Shown one piece after another: positions 12,742 through 22,940 of a DNA stretch of 64,000 bases. Under the pieces are notes generated by a model. The model was given only the letters and a program-made list of their open reading frames with translations, was not told the DNA's origin and made no database searches. Every line of letters starts with the position of its first letter. Position 1 is the first letter of the stretch. This stretch comes from Ophioderma brevispina (lineage: Eukaryota; Echinodermata; Ophiuroidea; Amphilepidida; Ophiodermatidae). The DNA is taken from contig JAMKCH010011775.1 in assembly GCA_023653785.1 (NCBI GenBank), positions 19,322 through 83,321 of the forward strand, in the 5' to 3' direction. The position numbers and the translations under genes were made by a program.

Positions 12742-12942
12742 CAGGGCGCGTAACCAACCTGAGCCTCCGATGGGCAAGACTCAAAGTTTCCCCATTTTTT
12801 TCAACGGCTCGCTTCCTCGCCGGGTAATCCCATATTTTCCCCTTCTCCCCTTCTTCTCGTCCCCATTTTTTTTAGCTTCTCCGTCCCCATTTGTTGTCCG
12901 GGGGGGCAGCTGCCCCCCTGCCCCCCCGCTGTTACGCCACTG
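12742..12942. mobile_element. hAT-type MITE, 201 bp, with 8-bp target duplication
   Basis: The right end reads, in complement, CAGTGGCGTAACAGCGGGGG, a common hAT terminus. The left end is CAGGGCGCGTAACC. It is flanked by ATGTTAC (12735-12741) and ATGTTTAC (12943-12950), an 8-bp duplication with one base lost. Unit 3 of the array (GGATGTTACAAAGGG near 13374) gives the uninterrupted site. The proline/glycine-rich open frames here come from the C and G runs. Confidence 0.85.
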
Positions 12943-13373
12943 ATGTTTACAAAGGTCATCACCATTTCCCCACATTACCCACACGCTACGGTGGTAAGTG
13001 CATTTAATTGTACCACAGGCAACATGTAATAGAACAATCACATGTTTTTAGACAAATATAATAGGTACACAACCAATATCGAAATATATAAGAAATCAAG
13101 CAGGAATACAGACTGGCATCTTTTAACTGGTATTGCAGTACTAACCCTCTTAGCAAGTGGGTATGTGTCCCATATGGGTACGACATGCTAATGTATATGT
13201 GTGACAGAATACCAAATTATATTACAACATCAGTGGCATTAACTAATGAATGGGAATTATGACATGTAATCGGTGAATACCTCTGAATTTAAACATATGA
13301 GGTAATATGGGAGGGGATTGGCCCCTGTAAACACAAGATGTAATCGTAACAAGGTCTACCACCATTATGAGGA
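12943..13373. repeat. Tandem array unit 2
   Basis: This is a full unit from ATGTTTACAAAGG to GAGGATGTTAC, about 430 bp, the direct continuation of unit 1 after the hAT insertion. Confidence 0.75.
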
Positions 13374-13700
13374 TGTTACAAAGGGTCAATCACCATTTCC
13401 ACATTACCACAACACTACGGTGGCAAGTGCATTTATTGTAGCATCAGGGAACATAATATCAACAGACATAAATATTTTATGAGCATAATATAAAACTGTA
13501 AAAATAATACATAATCTGATATGAGGCAATACGTGTTATCACCCCTGGAGTGCAAGATGCTAAGTTATTGGCTAATCCAGTGGCAAGTGTTTGATATGCA
13601 TATAAATGCCTAAGATCATGGTAGACTTGACATAAATCCATATGCAGGGAGCATCCAAATGTAAATTAATGAAGATCATGACAAAAACAATCAATAACAT
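13374..13700. repeat. Tandem array unit 3, partial and diverged
   Basis: It starts like units 1 and 2 (CAAAGGGTCAATCACCATTT, then AAGTGCATTTATTGTA) and fades after about 13500. Confidence 0.55.
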
Positions 13701-13718
13701 GGGCTATACTCCATTTAC

Positions 13719-14430
13719 CGCCCTCTAGTCAGTGACGTCAACGCGTTCAGGCAGTTAGTTTGCGTATGGTTTGCGTGTATGTTTTCGCGCCGCCTTTATA
13801 CACTCAACTCAACATAAAAAGTGGTAACCATGAGAGTTCTTCATTTTTTCGAAACCCCCCTTTTCAATGATTTTTCATTGATTTTACCCCCTTTTTTGGC
13901 AAAATCGATGACAAAATCAAGGTTAAAAATACCCCCTATTTCAAGGTTTTCAATGACAAGATTTTCAGACACCCCTTTTCAATGACTCTTATAATTTAAG
14001 ATATTAAGAACAAAACATACAAGTATCAACATTACTTTGTGTCTGCTGTACTCCCAGATGATCCTGTGTCTTTAATTGGGATTAATTGCAATACCTGTAT
14101 ACTGAATTTAAATGAAAATGCAACAAAGATAAACAAATGTTCCTGTAAAAGTATTGTAGTCGACCATGACCAATTCTGTGAAATGCCCCTTTTTTTAAAT
14201 TTTGCGGAGACAGATGCTCAGAAACCCCCTTTTTTGTGATTTCGCGGTCCGCGATGACAGTAAAAAATATACCCCTTTTCCGCGAAATTTATAACTCTCA
14301 TGGTTACCACTTTTTATGTTGAGTTGAGGGACCGGGCACGCGCGTGCGTATGTCAGCGCTTTGAATCAACGCTCGCGATTTAATGCTGCGCCTATTTCAT
14401 TACACACTCTGACGTCACTGACTCGAGGAA
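13719..14430. mobile_element. Fold-back element, about 710 bp
   Basis: Outer inverted words are CAGTGACGTCA (13730) and TGACGTCACTG (14410). Inner ones are AACATAAAAAGTGGTAACC (13811) and GGTTACCACTTTTTATGTT (14301). The core has alternating 'cccctttt' and 'caatga' words on the left. Non-coding. Confidence 0.8.
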
Positions 14431-14529
14431 GATAAACGCACTAGTATTAGGTAAACCAGCATATTGTCCTCTGTGAAGTGCTAAATCACTGAGGTGTGAT
14501 AATTAACGAGGACTCTGTGGCTAAGTGAA

Positions 14530-15960
14530 ATACAGTGCGAAGTGTGTATTCATTCAATTCATGAGCTTAGCTATTGTTATCCACCAAAGAGGAAAATTCC
14601 AGGTGCTCCAGGTGCTCCAAAACACATATCCAAAATGTTCCAATCCTGTGCATAATACCTGCACAACACAAAACCATAGATGAAATCTGTGCCACTGTTC
14701 CCTACAAGAGCTGTTTACTTCACACAAGTGGCATTGGAAGAGCATCATGGATACAGCAAAATTTACACCACAGCAAAGTGCATTCACGTGGTGTCATTTA
14801 CAAAAATGTTGAGTTGAGAAGTATCGCAGAACTGAAACAAGTCGAATCTGAACAAGGAACGTTGTGGTCTTTCCCGAACTGAAAGGCCTGCTTCCAATAT
14901 CCAGGCAGTCAGTGACCACATGCAAACAGAGCAGTCAAGAGGTCGAAGAGCTATCTGTCGTCGAAATGGATTGAGGTTTCCGTCTGCCACTTTTAACAGG
15001 ATAACACGTTTTGACCTATAATTCCACCCCTATAAGATGATACGACATAATTGAAGTCCCAGGATTGTCAACGTCGATTTGATTTCTGCCAGTGGCTCTG
15101 AAACCGTCCTCCGCGTTCACTGGAATACCTTATCATTATAGATGTGAAGCTGATGTACGAGAATATGCAGACTATGCACCAAGAGGGCAGCCTCCTGTTG
15201 GATTTCACCATCAACGAAATGACAGGATGAAACTGATTGTTTGGGTTGGTCTTATTGGCACAGGAAAAATCAATGGACCATTCAATGGAGATCAATACCT
15301 CCAGATGATTAATGATGACATTGTTTAAAGAGACATGAGGAGATTTCCAGAAAAAAGCGCCCCAATTGTTCTCGAACCTAGGTTTTTTTACATATTTGGA
15401 ATGCTTCCCAATGTATTAGATCACACCTGAAGTGAATAAGCCGAATACGTCGTCTTCATGTAATAAGATGATGATTTAGTAGTTTCTGTCGTGCACGACA
15501 GAAAGTCAAAGCATGGTTTTCTATGGGGAACGATTACGATAGCAGGCAAGTTCAAAACAAGGTTTGCGGTTTTCTGTTGCACCTGTTTGTCCAATAAACC
15601 TTGTAAACGTTCTCGGTAGATGGTCTACAACCGATCCAGTGAAATTTGAGAGAAATCCATATCCTAAAAAAATCTCCTCCTGTCACTTTAAGTCACTGGA
15701 GAGAACCTCCCGTTTTCGCATGCAGACGAATGGACACTTTCAGCATGTTTGGTGGGCATAGGATGGTGCCCACCCCTCGACACGGGAAGAAAGAAATCTT
15801 TGCAGAACTGTTCAGCAACCGTGTCATTGCATTGAACCACCGGGTAGAATGGCCTCCAAGGTTTCTTGATATTACGCCTTTTGAATTGGTTTTCTTTTCC
15901 ACTCTGCAATAAACTTGCCTTCATTTGCAGCAAAATACAAATACAGATATTAAGAAGTCA
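14530..15960 (+). pseudogene. Tc1/mariner-superfamily transposase pseudogene
   Basis: Fragments in several + frames line up in order with a cut-and-paste DDE transposase. They are: a helix-turn-helix region with SRGRRAICRRNGLRFPSATF (about 14930-14995); FHPYKM near 15030; VREYADYAPRGQPPVGFHHQ at 15150-15210; MKLIVWVGLIGTGKINGPF and QYLQMINDDIV to 15328; WWAQDGAHPS near 15753; and RVIALNHRVEWPPRFLDITP near 15821-15880. The catalytic Asp of WWAQD is kept, while the last acidic region is shifted. Between MINDDIV and WWAQD there are about 430 bases where the family has only about 25 residues, so something is inserted or rearranged. Terminal inverted repeats were not found. Confidence 0.8.
15340..15690. 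other. Insert-like segment inside the transposase pseudogene, with a 22-bp palindrome
   Basis: 15483-15504 is a perfect palindrome, TTTCTGTCG TGCA CGACAGAAA. The flank to 15570 is similar to the reverse complement of 3430-3515. The segment separates two transposase motifs that are normally close together. Confidence 0.45.
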
Positions 15961-16339
15961 TTGTATATTAGGTATTTACACTTAAAATGTACACAAAATG
16001 CAAAATTACATTATAATGAAATATCACTTTGTACAACTTCTGGGACAGCAACTGCCAAATGGAAAATTGGTGCCTATCCCCTCTTATCCACAAAATATGT
16101 GTACAAATTGAGGCAATCACCTCACACTCCATGAATGCCGCAGAAGAACATAATGTACATACCAAGAACAGCCTCCCCAGGAAGTACCAGACAACCTGAA
16201 CGAGAGGCAGCCAAGAGAACCCCCTGTAAAAAAACGGGCAAGCGGTCAAGGGTCAAATGGAAATCCAAGGATCCCCCTCCCCAAAAAACACATACAAGTA
16301 TTAAAAAGTGGAGCTGACAAAGAGATCAAATACCCTTAC
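15961..16339. other. Non-coding gap
   Basis: No exon or repeat recognised apart from a TTATTATTATTA run at its end. Confidence 0.3.
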
Positions 16340-16800
16340 ATTATTATTATTATGAGATGGGGATTTTGAGAAGGGCAGAGAGAGCAATGGTGAGAGCAAT
16401 GTGTGGTGTGAAATTGATGGATAGGAAGAAGACTGAGGATTTGATGCAGATGTTGGATTGGAAGAGGCGGCTGACCGACTGGCGAAGGCGAATGGTGTAA
16501 GATGGTATGGGCACGTGCTGAGGAAGGATGAGGAGCATGTTTTAAAAAGGGCTTTGAGTTTGAGGTGGGTGGTTTGAGGAAGAGGGGCCGATCAAAGAGG
16601 ACATGGAGGAAGCAAGTGGAGGAGGAGAGTAGGAGGGTTGGGTTGAGGATGGGAGATGCGTTGAATCGGGCGAAGTGGAAGGAGGGAGTAAGGGCGATTG
16701 CTACGAATGTGAGGTGAATCCGGCCACCCCAGGTTTGTGGGGACAAACCGGATTTAAAACTTTGGTTTTACTACTACTACTACTACTACTACTACTATGG
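16340..16800 (+). mobile_element. 5'-truncated LINE tail with trinucleotide end
   Basis: In two frames it reads MCGVKLMDRKKTEDLMQML, then RWYGHVLRKDEEHVLKRAL, then KRGRPKRTWRKQVEEESRR and DALNRAKWREGVRAIA. This is the C-terminus of a widespread endonuclease/reverse-transcriptase family. It then has IRPPQVCGDKPDLKL and ends in an (ACT)n run at 16771-16797. At least two frameshifts. The purine-rich base composition differs from its surroundings. GACAAACCGGATTT recurs at 10274, beyond the 5' end of the other LINE. Confidence 0.8.
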
Positions 16801-16885
16801 GAGGTTACCATCCACTAATTTGCATCCGACCCCTAGGCCCCTGACCGCCTGCATGGAATTCTCTTATTTTTATATGCTAAAATAT

Positions 16886-17200
16886 TCAGGTTACTCGAAC
16901 TTCATAAATATACGTCTTGGCATGGAGAACAGCAAAATTTAATTTATGACCATATAAATCTAAGATACCCAGTAGGCTAAAAACATCTTTCATTGTAACG
17001 CCATACTGATTATTTAAAATACGGGTTTGGAAATCATTCCAAAAATGTCTAACCAGTTCACATTCACAGAACAAATGAGTAATAGTTTCCATCCCTTTAT
17101 TTCAGAAAATACAAAGGTTAGAACAAGCATAACCATAGGTAAATAGATAATTGTTAACACCAATGTATCTATGAAAAATCATTCCCTAATTCGTTCCTTA
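16886..17200 (-). mobile_element. LINE fragment with zf-RVT-type zinc-binding motif, minus strand
   Basis: On the minus strand, YGYACSNLCIF is followed by METITHLFCECELVRHFWND. This is the Cys-x2-Cys..His..Cys pattern found downstream of reverse transcriptase in LINE ORF2 proteins. The rest of the element is not recognisable. Confidence 0.65.
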
Positions 17201-18040
17201 AACGTGAATAAGTATTTCCAATGCCGTCCATCACCGTCTTGAAAACCTGCAAGAGAAACTTATACACAAACACATTGGTCTAGGAGAGCTTCAGCTGCAA
17301 TCACGGAGTGGACACAGTCGATCAAAAGAAGGAAAGGAAACTTACCATATACATCCAGAACGCCTAAAGATGATCAAGAACGTATAGCCAAAAATTGCCC
17401 ACCTCTTTCGAAAAACAATTATATATAAGCAGGGAAAGAAAGCGCACTCATAAGCAACTTTACAACCCAGGCGAAGCCTCATTCTGACGACTGCAAACAA
17501 GACGTCCGTCAGTTGCGAGTAGAACTCATTGAGTGGCTTGGTCAGTAAATTGTACTCTATTCACCACACACCATTGTACCCCTGCGACACCTGCTAAACA
17601 TTCTTATGCAAATTGGTTAGTCTGCTACCCATTGAAAATATATTTCTATATCTAAGTTTAGACGATCGGGAGGAGGACGAAGGGATTTTATAATACTCAC
17701 AAAAATCAAGCTGCATGTCATAAAAAATTGAGGACCATTTTCCCTCAAATCTAAGTTGCTTAAAAAGCTTTTGGACACGGATATTATACACTAATATACA
17801 AACTCTGTCTGTTAATCCAATTTTGTCCAACATTTCATCCTGAAAAGATGGAACGGAATAAATTCCCCCTCCTTGACACTTCCGACAAAATCTCTAGCGA
17901 CTGAAAAAATAAACATAGTTTTCCAATTAAAAACTTAGTTTACCGAGGTTCAAATTGAAATTGAAGTTTTCAAATTGAAACCCTAAGTTTTCAGATTGGA
18001 AATGAAATATGTATTTGTCACCTGAAAGCACATGTTCTTT
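17201..18040. other. Unassigned stretch
   Basis: The minus-strand open frame 17594-17833 (79 residues) has no family resemblance I can name. Short direct repeats such as 'caaattgaa' occur at 17950-17985. No other structure recognised. Confidence 0.3.
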
Positions 18041-18300
18041 ATACAAATTATACAATTATACAAACCTGGCCGCGAGGGCTTAAGATCTGCTCAGGACACT
18101 ACACTACTCTATATACCTAAAACTCATCATCGTTCACTCCAATCTGCCGCAATCAAAGCGTTTTCTTATAATGCTCCAAACTGTGGAATGACCTCATGTT
18201 CGTTCTTCCATCTCACTCGCCGTCTTCAAAATGGTACGAAAGACTTATCTTTTTACATCTGTGTAATTTTCGCTTGTTAATGTTCTATATCTAAATACTC
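18041..18300 (+). mobile_element. 5'-truncated LINE C-terminus
   Basis: It reads GREGLRSAQDTTLLYIPKTH and HRSLQSAAIKAFSYNAP, then after a frameshift KLWNDLMF. This is the conserved tail of L2/CR1/Rex-like reverse-transcriptase proteins ('..LRSS..L.IP.T....G.R.F...AP.LWN.LP'). Confidence 0.7.
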
Positions 18301-18353
18301 ACTGGTTTACTGTATTTATATCCTATGCTTGTGCTTCAAGTTTTGTGCTGTGA

Positions 18354-18555
18354 TCTCGAGTATCGCAAGCCATAAAGGCCAGAACGTATTGCCGCAACGC
18401 AGCGCGTTACCGAAATTTCACAACGCGTTGCGGTATCGGCTAATTCGAATTATCAATTTCTGTGACGTATTTCAAAATAATAGACCCACAACGCGTTTCA
18501 AAGTATCTAGCAACGCGTTGTGGAAGCTCACAACGCGTTCATTACAACACGTTTT
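18354..18555. mobile_element. Palindrome-array MITE (CAACGCGTTG family), partial copy
   Basis: It starts CTCGAGTATCGCAAGCCATA and contains CACAACGCGTTGCGG, GCAACGCGTTGTGG and several one-off variants. The reverse complement matches the right 190 bases of the element at 21775-22331, including 'ctgtgacgtatttcaaaa..tagacccacaacgcgtt'. Confidence 0.8.
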
Positions 18556-19206
18556 CACGGTCAGTGTGACAAACTATAAATAGATATAAATAGCCATCAA
18601 TCACGCGTTTATCCAATTAGTTACGTTAATCACTATTACGAGCATGTCCAGTATTAGCTTACAACGCCGTAATGCAGTCATAAGGCAATATTTTTCACGG
18701 TGTGATTTTTTTTTCAAAGTTCTCCTGAACATTCAAAACTACGGATGCAAAGTGGATTAATTTGAGTGTGAAATTGAGGAGGTAGTGAATTACTGAATGA
18801 AAGATTCGATCTATCGAGGTTGATTTTATGAATAAACATTTAATGCGACAACATGAGGCTCCGCCTTGGCGAGCATTTTTCAGTGTGTGTGTGTAAACCG
18901 TAGAAAACGGTAGTAAGTTCGAGTGAATTGAAAGCCACGAATAAGAATGGGTTTCTACGAATGTAAAAGTACCATGTCAGGAAATATTATTGTATTTCAT
19001 GTAAGAAAGATACTCTTGTTATTGTAACGTAGGTTGCAATAAATTCAAGACGAGCCGGTACAGAGCACTGATGTCAGGAAGCTAGTAATGCATAGATAAT
19101 ACCATGGACCTAATAGAGAGAGGGACCAACAACACACTAGTTTCAAAACCCTATCACGTTGCCGCCTTTTGTTATTAAATCCCACCATGATCCCATTTAG
19201 GCTTAA
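18556..19206. other. Non-coding stretch
   Basis: No repeat or exon recognised; TGTGTGTGTG at about 18884. Confidence 0.3.
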
Positions 19207-19365
19207 GGGAGCGAAATCACCCTCTCACCAGGAGGGGCTGACGGCTCGCTCTTCGAGGAATATTGGGAAAAGTTCAGCCCGCCTGAAGAAATTGAAAGAT
19301 TCCGGAAAAATTTTGTTCTGAAATTAATGGAAAACATCCCAATAGCATGCCATTTCATCATTTAA
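19207..19365 (+). CDS. Possible orphan last exon, 52 codons, function unknown
   Basis: An open frame without ATG reads ITLSPGGADGSLFEEYWEKF then SPPEEIERFRKNFVLKLMEN and ends in TAA at 19363. It follows a TTTAGGCTTAAG that could act as an acceptor. The charged, protein-like composition stands out against its surroundings, but I recognise no family and no partner exon. It could be chance. Confidence 0.2.
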   Translation, partial: GSEITLSPGGADGSLFEEYWEKFSPPEEIERFRKNFVLKLMENIPIACHFII

Positions 19366-19377
19366 ACTATTGATTAT

Positions 19378-20032
19378 TAACCCTTGTCTACCTGAGCATT
19401 TTTTATAACACACACCGGAAGGGGTACCACCCCTTGAATTTTCTTTATTGAACATCCAATTCCTATAAATTGGTACCTACAGTATAGCTTAGAGTTTATT
19501 CTTTACATTGGTATCAAAATATGTAGAACCAATGATTGGACGTCACCTATGAAGTCATAATGTTTAATAAAGTATGAAAATACGCATTATAGGAAGAAAT
19601 ATTGAGATTTTGCAAATTTACTGGGTCATAAATAATATTGTAACACTTAAACATTTTCCATCATGTAGAGACATTATGACGTCATTATGACATGTTATGT
19701 TGGTACTCATTTTGGTGTCAAAGGAAAAGAGGACCTGCTATCAATTGCAACTAAAATCAAATGTCTGTGATATTCCTGTGACGGTACTAGGCGTGTTGGT
19801 ATTTCCCTCCCGAAAGGGAGGGGGGGGGGTGATTGCCATACCCTATCCATCACTTTGGGATCACCCTTTACCTTTCCTATACCCCGGTAGTGTTTTTTTA
19901 ATGGGGGCATGAATCGGAGCATAAAATGTCAATTGGCAATTACATTAACTCATTTGACACCGGGAAATGGGGTTTTAGTAGGGCGAAAAGAATAGAAGAG
20001 AGCGGTAACCACCCCTCGGAAGACAAGGGTTA
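19378..20032. mobile_element. TIR element, TAACCCTYGTCT family, copy 1
   Basis: The ends are TTAACCCTTGTCTACC and AGACAAGGGTTA. Inside, 'aaggggtaccacccctt', 'tgacgtcattatgaca' and 'gtctgtgatattcctgtg' are shared with copy 2 at 29347-30179. No transposase visible. A TA or TTA target is likely. Confidence 0.8.
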
Positions 20033-20589
20033 TAATTTATACATTTAATTATGTATAAAGTATGACTTATCACACTTATATTTCAGATGAAACTGACATT
20101 GGAATCAGTTCGACATGATATCGGCTATCAAACAGCCACAACGGTAACAAATTCAACATAACCGGAAGTTAAAATATTACAATTTGGTGGGTTTTCGAGG
20201 TAGAATTACACGTATGGGCGCGCTTGGGCACCAGTTCAGAAGTTATACTTTGTTACAAGGTACATTGAACTTTCATAAGACCGTTTCTCAAGAGTCGGAA
20301 GTGATCGGAACATTTTCATATTATTTTCACAAGATTTTTAACGATTACGGGTCACAAAATCACCCAAAATGCAAGCTTATTTTCTACATTCGTAGCTCCA
20401 CAAAGGAATGACGGATTTGATGGGGTATTCGGTATTTTCTGAAATAATTTCTCCTCTATTTGGTGACAACAACTTGCCAAAAACATGGAAATTGAGTGTA
20501 CTATGCACTTTCCAAAAAACCCTACAGTCAGGGGTCACAACATCCGGTTAAATTACAAAGTTTTGTGAACAGCTTTTCCTTATAGGCTA
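20033..20589. other. Non-coding stretch
   Basis: No repeat or exon recognised. Confidence 0.3.
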
Positions 20590-21450
20590 TGGTACAATTA
20601 AAACAACATTATTTTAACCAGGAAAAGCCTTTGTCCCCACATGAAAGGGATGCACATTATTTAGAAAAATGAATAAAATGTCAATTTATTTCTAGAATAT
20701 CAGTGACCAATGGATATACATAACCTCAACATGCTCAAGCGAACAATGGGTCTAATGATACTCAATTATCGGCCCGGAACACACTTCACACTTCACTGAT
20801 CCATTGTTATTGTGCATGCAGTTGAACAGATTGCGAATGTTATGTCCTTGCTGCATTGGCGTGAGTTCTTTCCTCGTTCGCGATTAAAAGAAATCTTGAG
20901 ATTCTGCTGTGTGTTTCATTAACTTTGACCATATGATTAATAATTTGTTTTCGAAAAGAAAATGTAAAGGGACAAAATTCATGAAAGAAAAGCCCATGGC
21001 AAGGACTGACCTAATTTGTGCATAACCTAAATCCACAAGTTATTGTCTTTAAAACCCTATCTCTATTCAATTTACCAAGAAAGTCAATGGTATTCAGCGA
21101 CCTACAGTTTTAAAATCACGAGCGAGGTGAGTATGTTGCCCTTAATGTTATGAACAGATACTAGAGCTCAATACGGGGAGGTAATAACACTTGAGATAGC
21201 TTGAAATCTTTTCAACAGTGTGGGCAGTAACAATGGACCTGCATACCCTGATGAGAAAAAGATCTGAAATGTTTTAGGTTGATTATTGAATATCATTAGC
21301 TCTATTGTTCGCTTCAGTTTACGTGTACATATTGGTCACTGACATTCTGGAAGTAAATTGAGTTGACGTTTTATTCATTTTTCTAAATAATGCGCAGTCT
21401 TTTCATTTGGGGATATAGCTTTTCCTGATTTACATATTTTTAAAATTTTA
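20590..21450. mobile_element. Long-TIR element, copy 1
   Basis: The left arm has CCAGGAAAAGC, ATTATTTAGAAAAATGAATA and AAATGTCAA. The right arm answers TATTCATTTTTCTAAATAAT and GCTTTTCCTG. CAAGCGAACAATGGGTCTAA answers TTAGCTCTATTGTTCGCTT. A second copy in the opposite orientation is at 27020-27900. Non-coding. Confidence 0.8.
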
Positions 21451-21774
21451 ATGAAGGAAGCAAGTATCCCCAGTGCTGTAGCACGGAAAGATGGTTAAAT
21501 CGCAAACGTATCACGGCCTATTAGTAAAGACCGTAGTCACTGCATTGATCGCGGCAAAGAGATATAGATCACGGACGGCCTCGGTGTATGCACATGAATA
21601 CACATTCAAGTGCCTAGCTTTTGTCGAGATGAATGGGTAATTGAATTAGGTAATTGGTGGTTTTCGCGTTGTTGGTTCTTCTCTACTAGGTCCATGATAA
21701 TACGTAGGACGTTGTGTGCAGATGTCCGATCAGTAATTGTAATGTGCAAGCCTTCACATCTTGTGTGAAGTTCG
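21451..21774. other. Non-coding gap
   Basis: No repeat or exon recognised. Confidence 0.3.
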
Positions 21775-22331
21775 CAACTTCACAACGGGTTGTGAAGGCC
21801 ATAAGGGTAATACCGTATTGCCGCAACGCGTTGTGAAGGTTTGCAACGCGTTGTGAAGTCGCAAGGCGTTGTGAAGGGTAGCTCTGGTTCAGCCTGAACC
21901 CTCGTTTTTTATTTTTCTTTGTGAAAGTCGCAGTATTTTGGCCCTAAACCTATATCAATATCAGTGAAGTATTTAAATATGTCACAGAAATTAATAATTC
22001 TGATTGGCCGTCTAACGTTGTGAAATTTCGGCAACACGTTGTGGAATTGTCGCAACGCGCTGTGACCCTTTTGGCTTGTGGAGCCTTCCAACGCGTTGTG
22101 AAGGTTTCAACGCGTTGTGAAGGATCGCAACGCGTTGTGGGATTCACAACGCGTTGGTAGATAACTGGCAACGCGTTGTGGGTCTATTTTTTTTAAATAC
22201 GTCACCGAAATTCATGATTTTGATTGGCCTACACCGCAGCGCATTGCCGAAAACGTCGCAACGCGTTTCTACTTTCTCACAACACGTTGCGGCAATACGT
22301 TATGGCCTTTATGGCTTGCGATACACGAGGA
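21775..22331. mobile_element. Palindrome-array MITE (CAACGCGTTG family), full copy
   Basis: Seven perfect CAACGCGTTG decamers, mostly followed by TG, and at least five one-mismatch versions lie within 560 bp. Inverted ends read GGCCATAAGGG..ACCGTATTGCCGC on the left and GCGGCAATACGTTATGGCC on the right. The internal AAATTTCGG and 'gtgacgtattt' match the copy at 18354. Non-coding. Confidence 0.85.
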
Positions 22332-22520
22332 CAATATCCACTTGGAAAACAAGCGACCCCGGGGTTATTTTCCTCGGTCTCCAGACCATTCAGAGTTTGT
22401 GCACTCGGCTACGTCAATTGCCTTTACACATTGTTAATATGCACTGGGCTGTATCGATGCTGTCGGTGACCGCATAATCTTACTGGTACCATTGGTTAGC
22501 ATGCATCGTTGGCAACAAAA

Positions 22521-22738
22521 TTAATGAGCATCCCTATATGAACTATAGCATTCTAACGAAGGCAGAACTGACTCAAGGTTCTCGAGAAGTAAAGCCTTTA
22601 TCAAGGACACTTTTACGACAGAAGGAATCAGATCTAGGATGGCATTTCTGCAATCTTCGGTGATTTTGAGAACCACGGGTTCTATTTCCTTGAACTTTAT
22701 TAGGAGGTGTACCAAAGGGAATGCGTTCAATTCAATAC
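22521..22738 (-). CDS. Candidate exon within repeat R50, function unknown
   Basis: On the minus strand it reads GIELNAFPLVHLLIKFKEIE then PVVLKITEDCRNAILDLIPS then VVKVSLIKALLLENLESV, about 70 codons, ending at TAA. The 50.7-kb copy of the repeat keeps the first 45 codons open (GIEVNVFPLVHLLIMFLEIE and onward). In the PLVHLLI segment four differences are silent and two change the residue. After VVKVS the two copies lose a common frame. This looks like an exon once under protein-level constraint. I recognise no family. The acceptor (CCTGTAAG on the minus strand) is weak. Confidence 0.35.
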
Positions 22739-22764
22739 CTTACAGGTAGGACTTCATTAGCTTC

Positions 22765-22940
22765 CAGTGGCGGATTTAAGAGTCAGCAGTGTCAGCAGCT
22801 TCTGACAGGCCCCCCTAAAATATTGCTCTCAGCCCCCCCCCCCCCCCCCCTCGGACAGACCTTAGTCGCACTAAAGTGCGATATTGCGTTGCTTCTTGAT
22901 GCTAAAGGGGCCCCACCTTAAGCTGCTGACAGGGCCACTG
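22765..22940. mobile_element. hAT-type MITE, 176 bp, with perfect 8-bp target duplication
   Basis: The ends are CAGTGGCGGATTTAAG and GGGCCACTG. TTAGCTTC is at both 22757-22764 and 22941-22948. The homologous sites at 50.87, 52.57 and 54.49 kb (TTGGCTTGCTCAGAGG) are empty, so the insertion is specific to this copy of R50. An 18-C run lies at 22833-22850. Confidence 0.92.

Noticed and set aside
12781..13041. Charged 86-codon minus-strand frame
   Set aside because: Produced by the hAT MITE repeat, seen in its palindromic GC-rich end.
16336..16746. 136-codon minus-strand frame
   Set aside because: Antisense to the LINE tail on the plus strand (RWYGHVLRKDEEHVL).
17594..17833. 79-codon minus-strand frame near LINE fragments
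   Set aside because: Could be an upstream part of the zf-RVT LINE, but no motif supports it; left unassigned.
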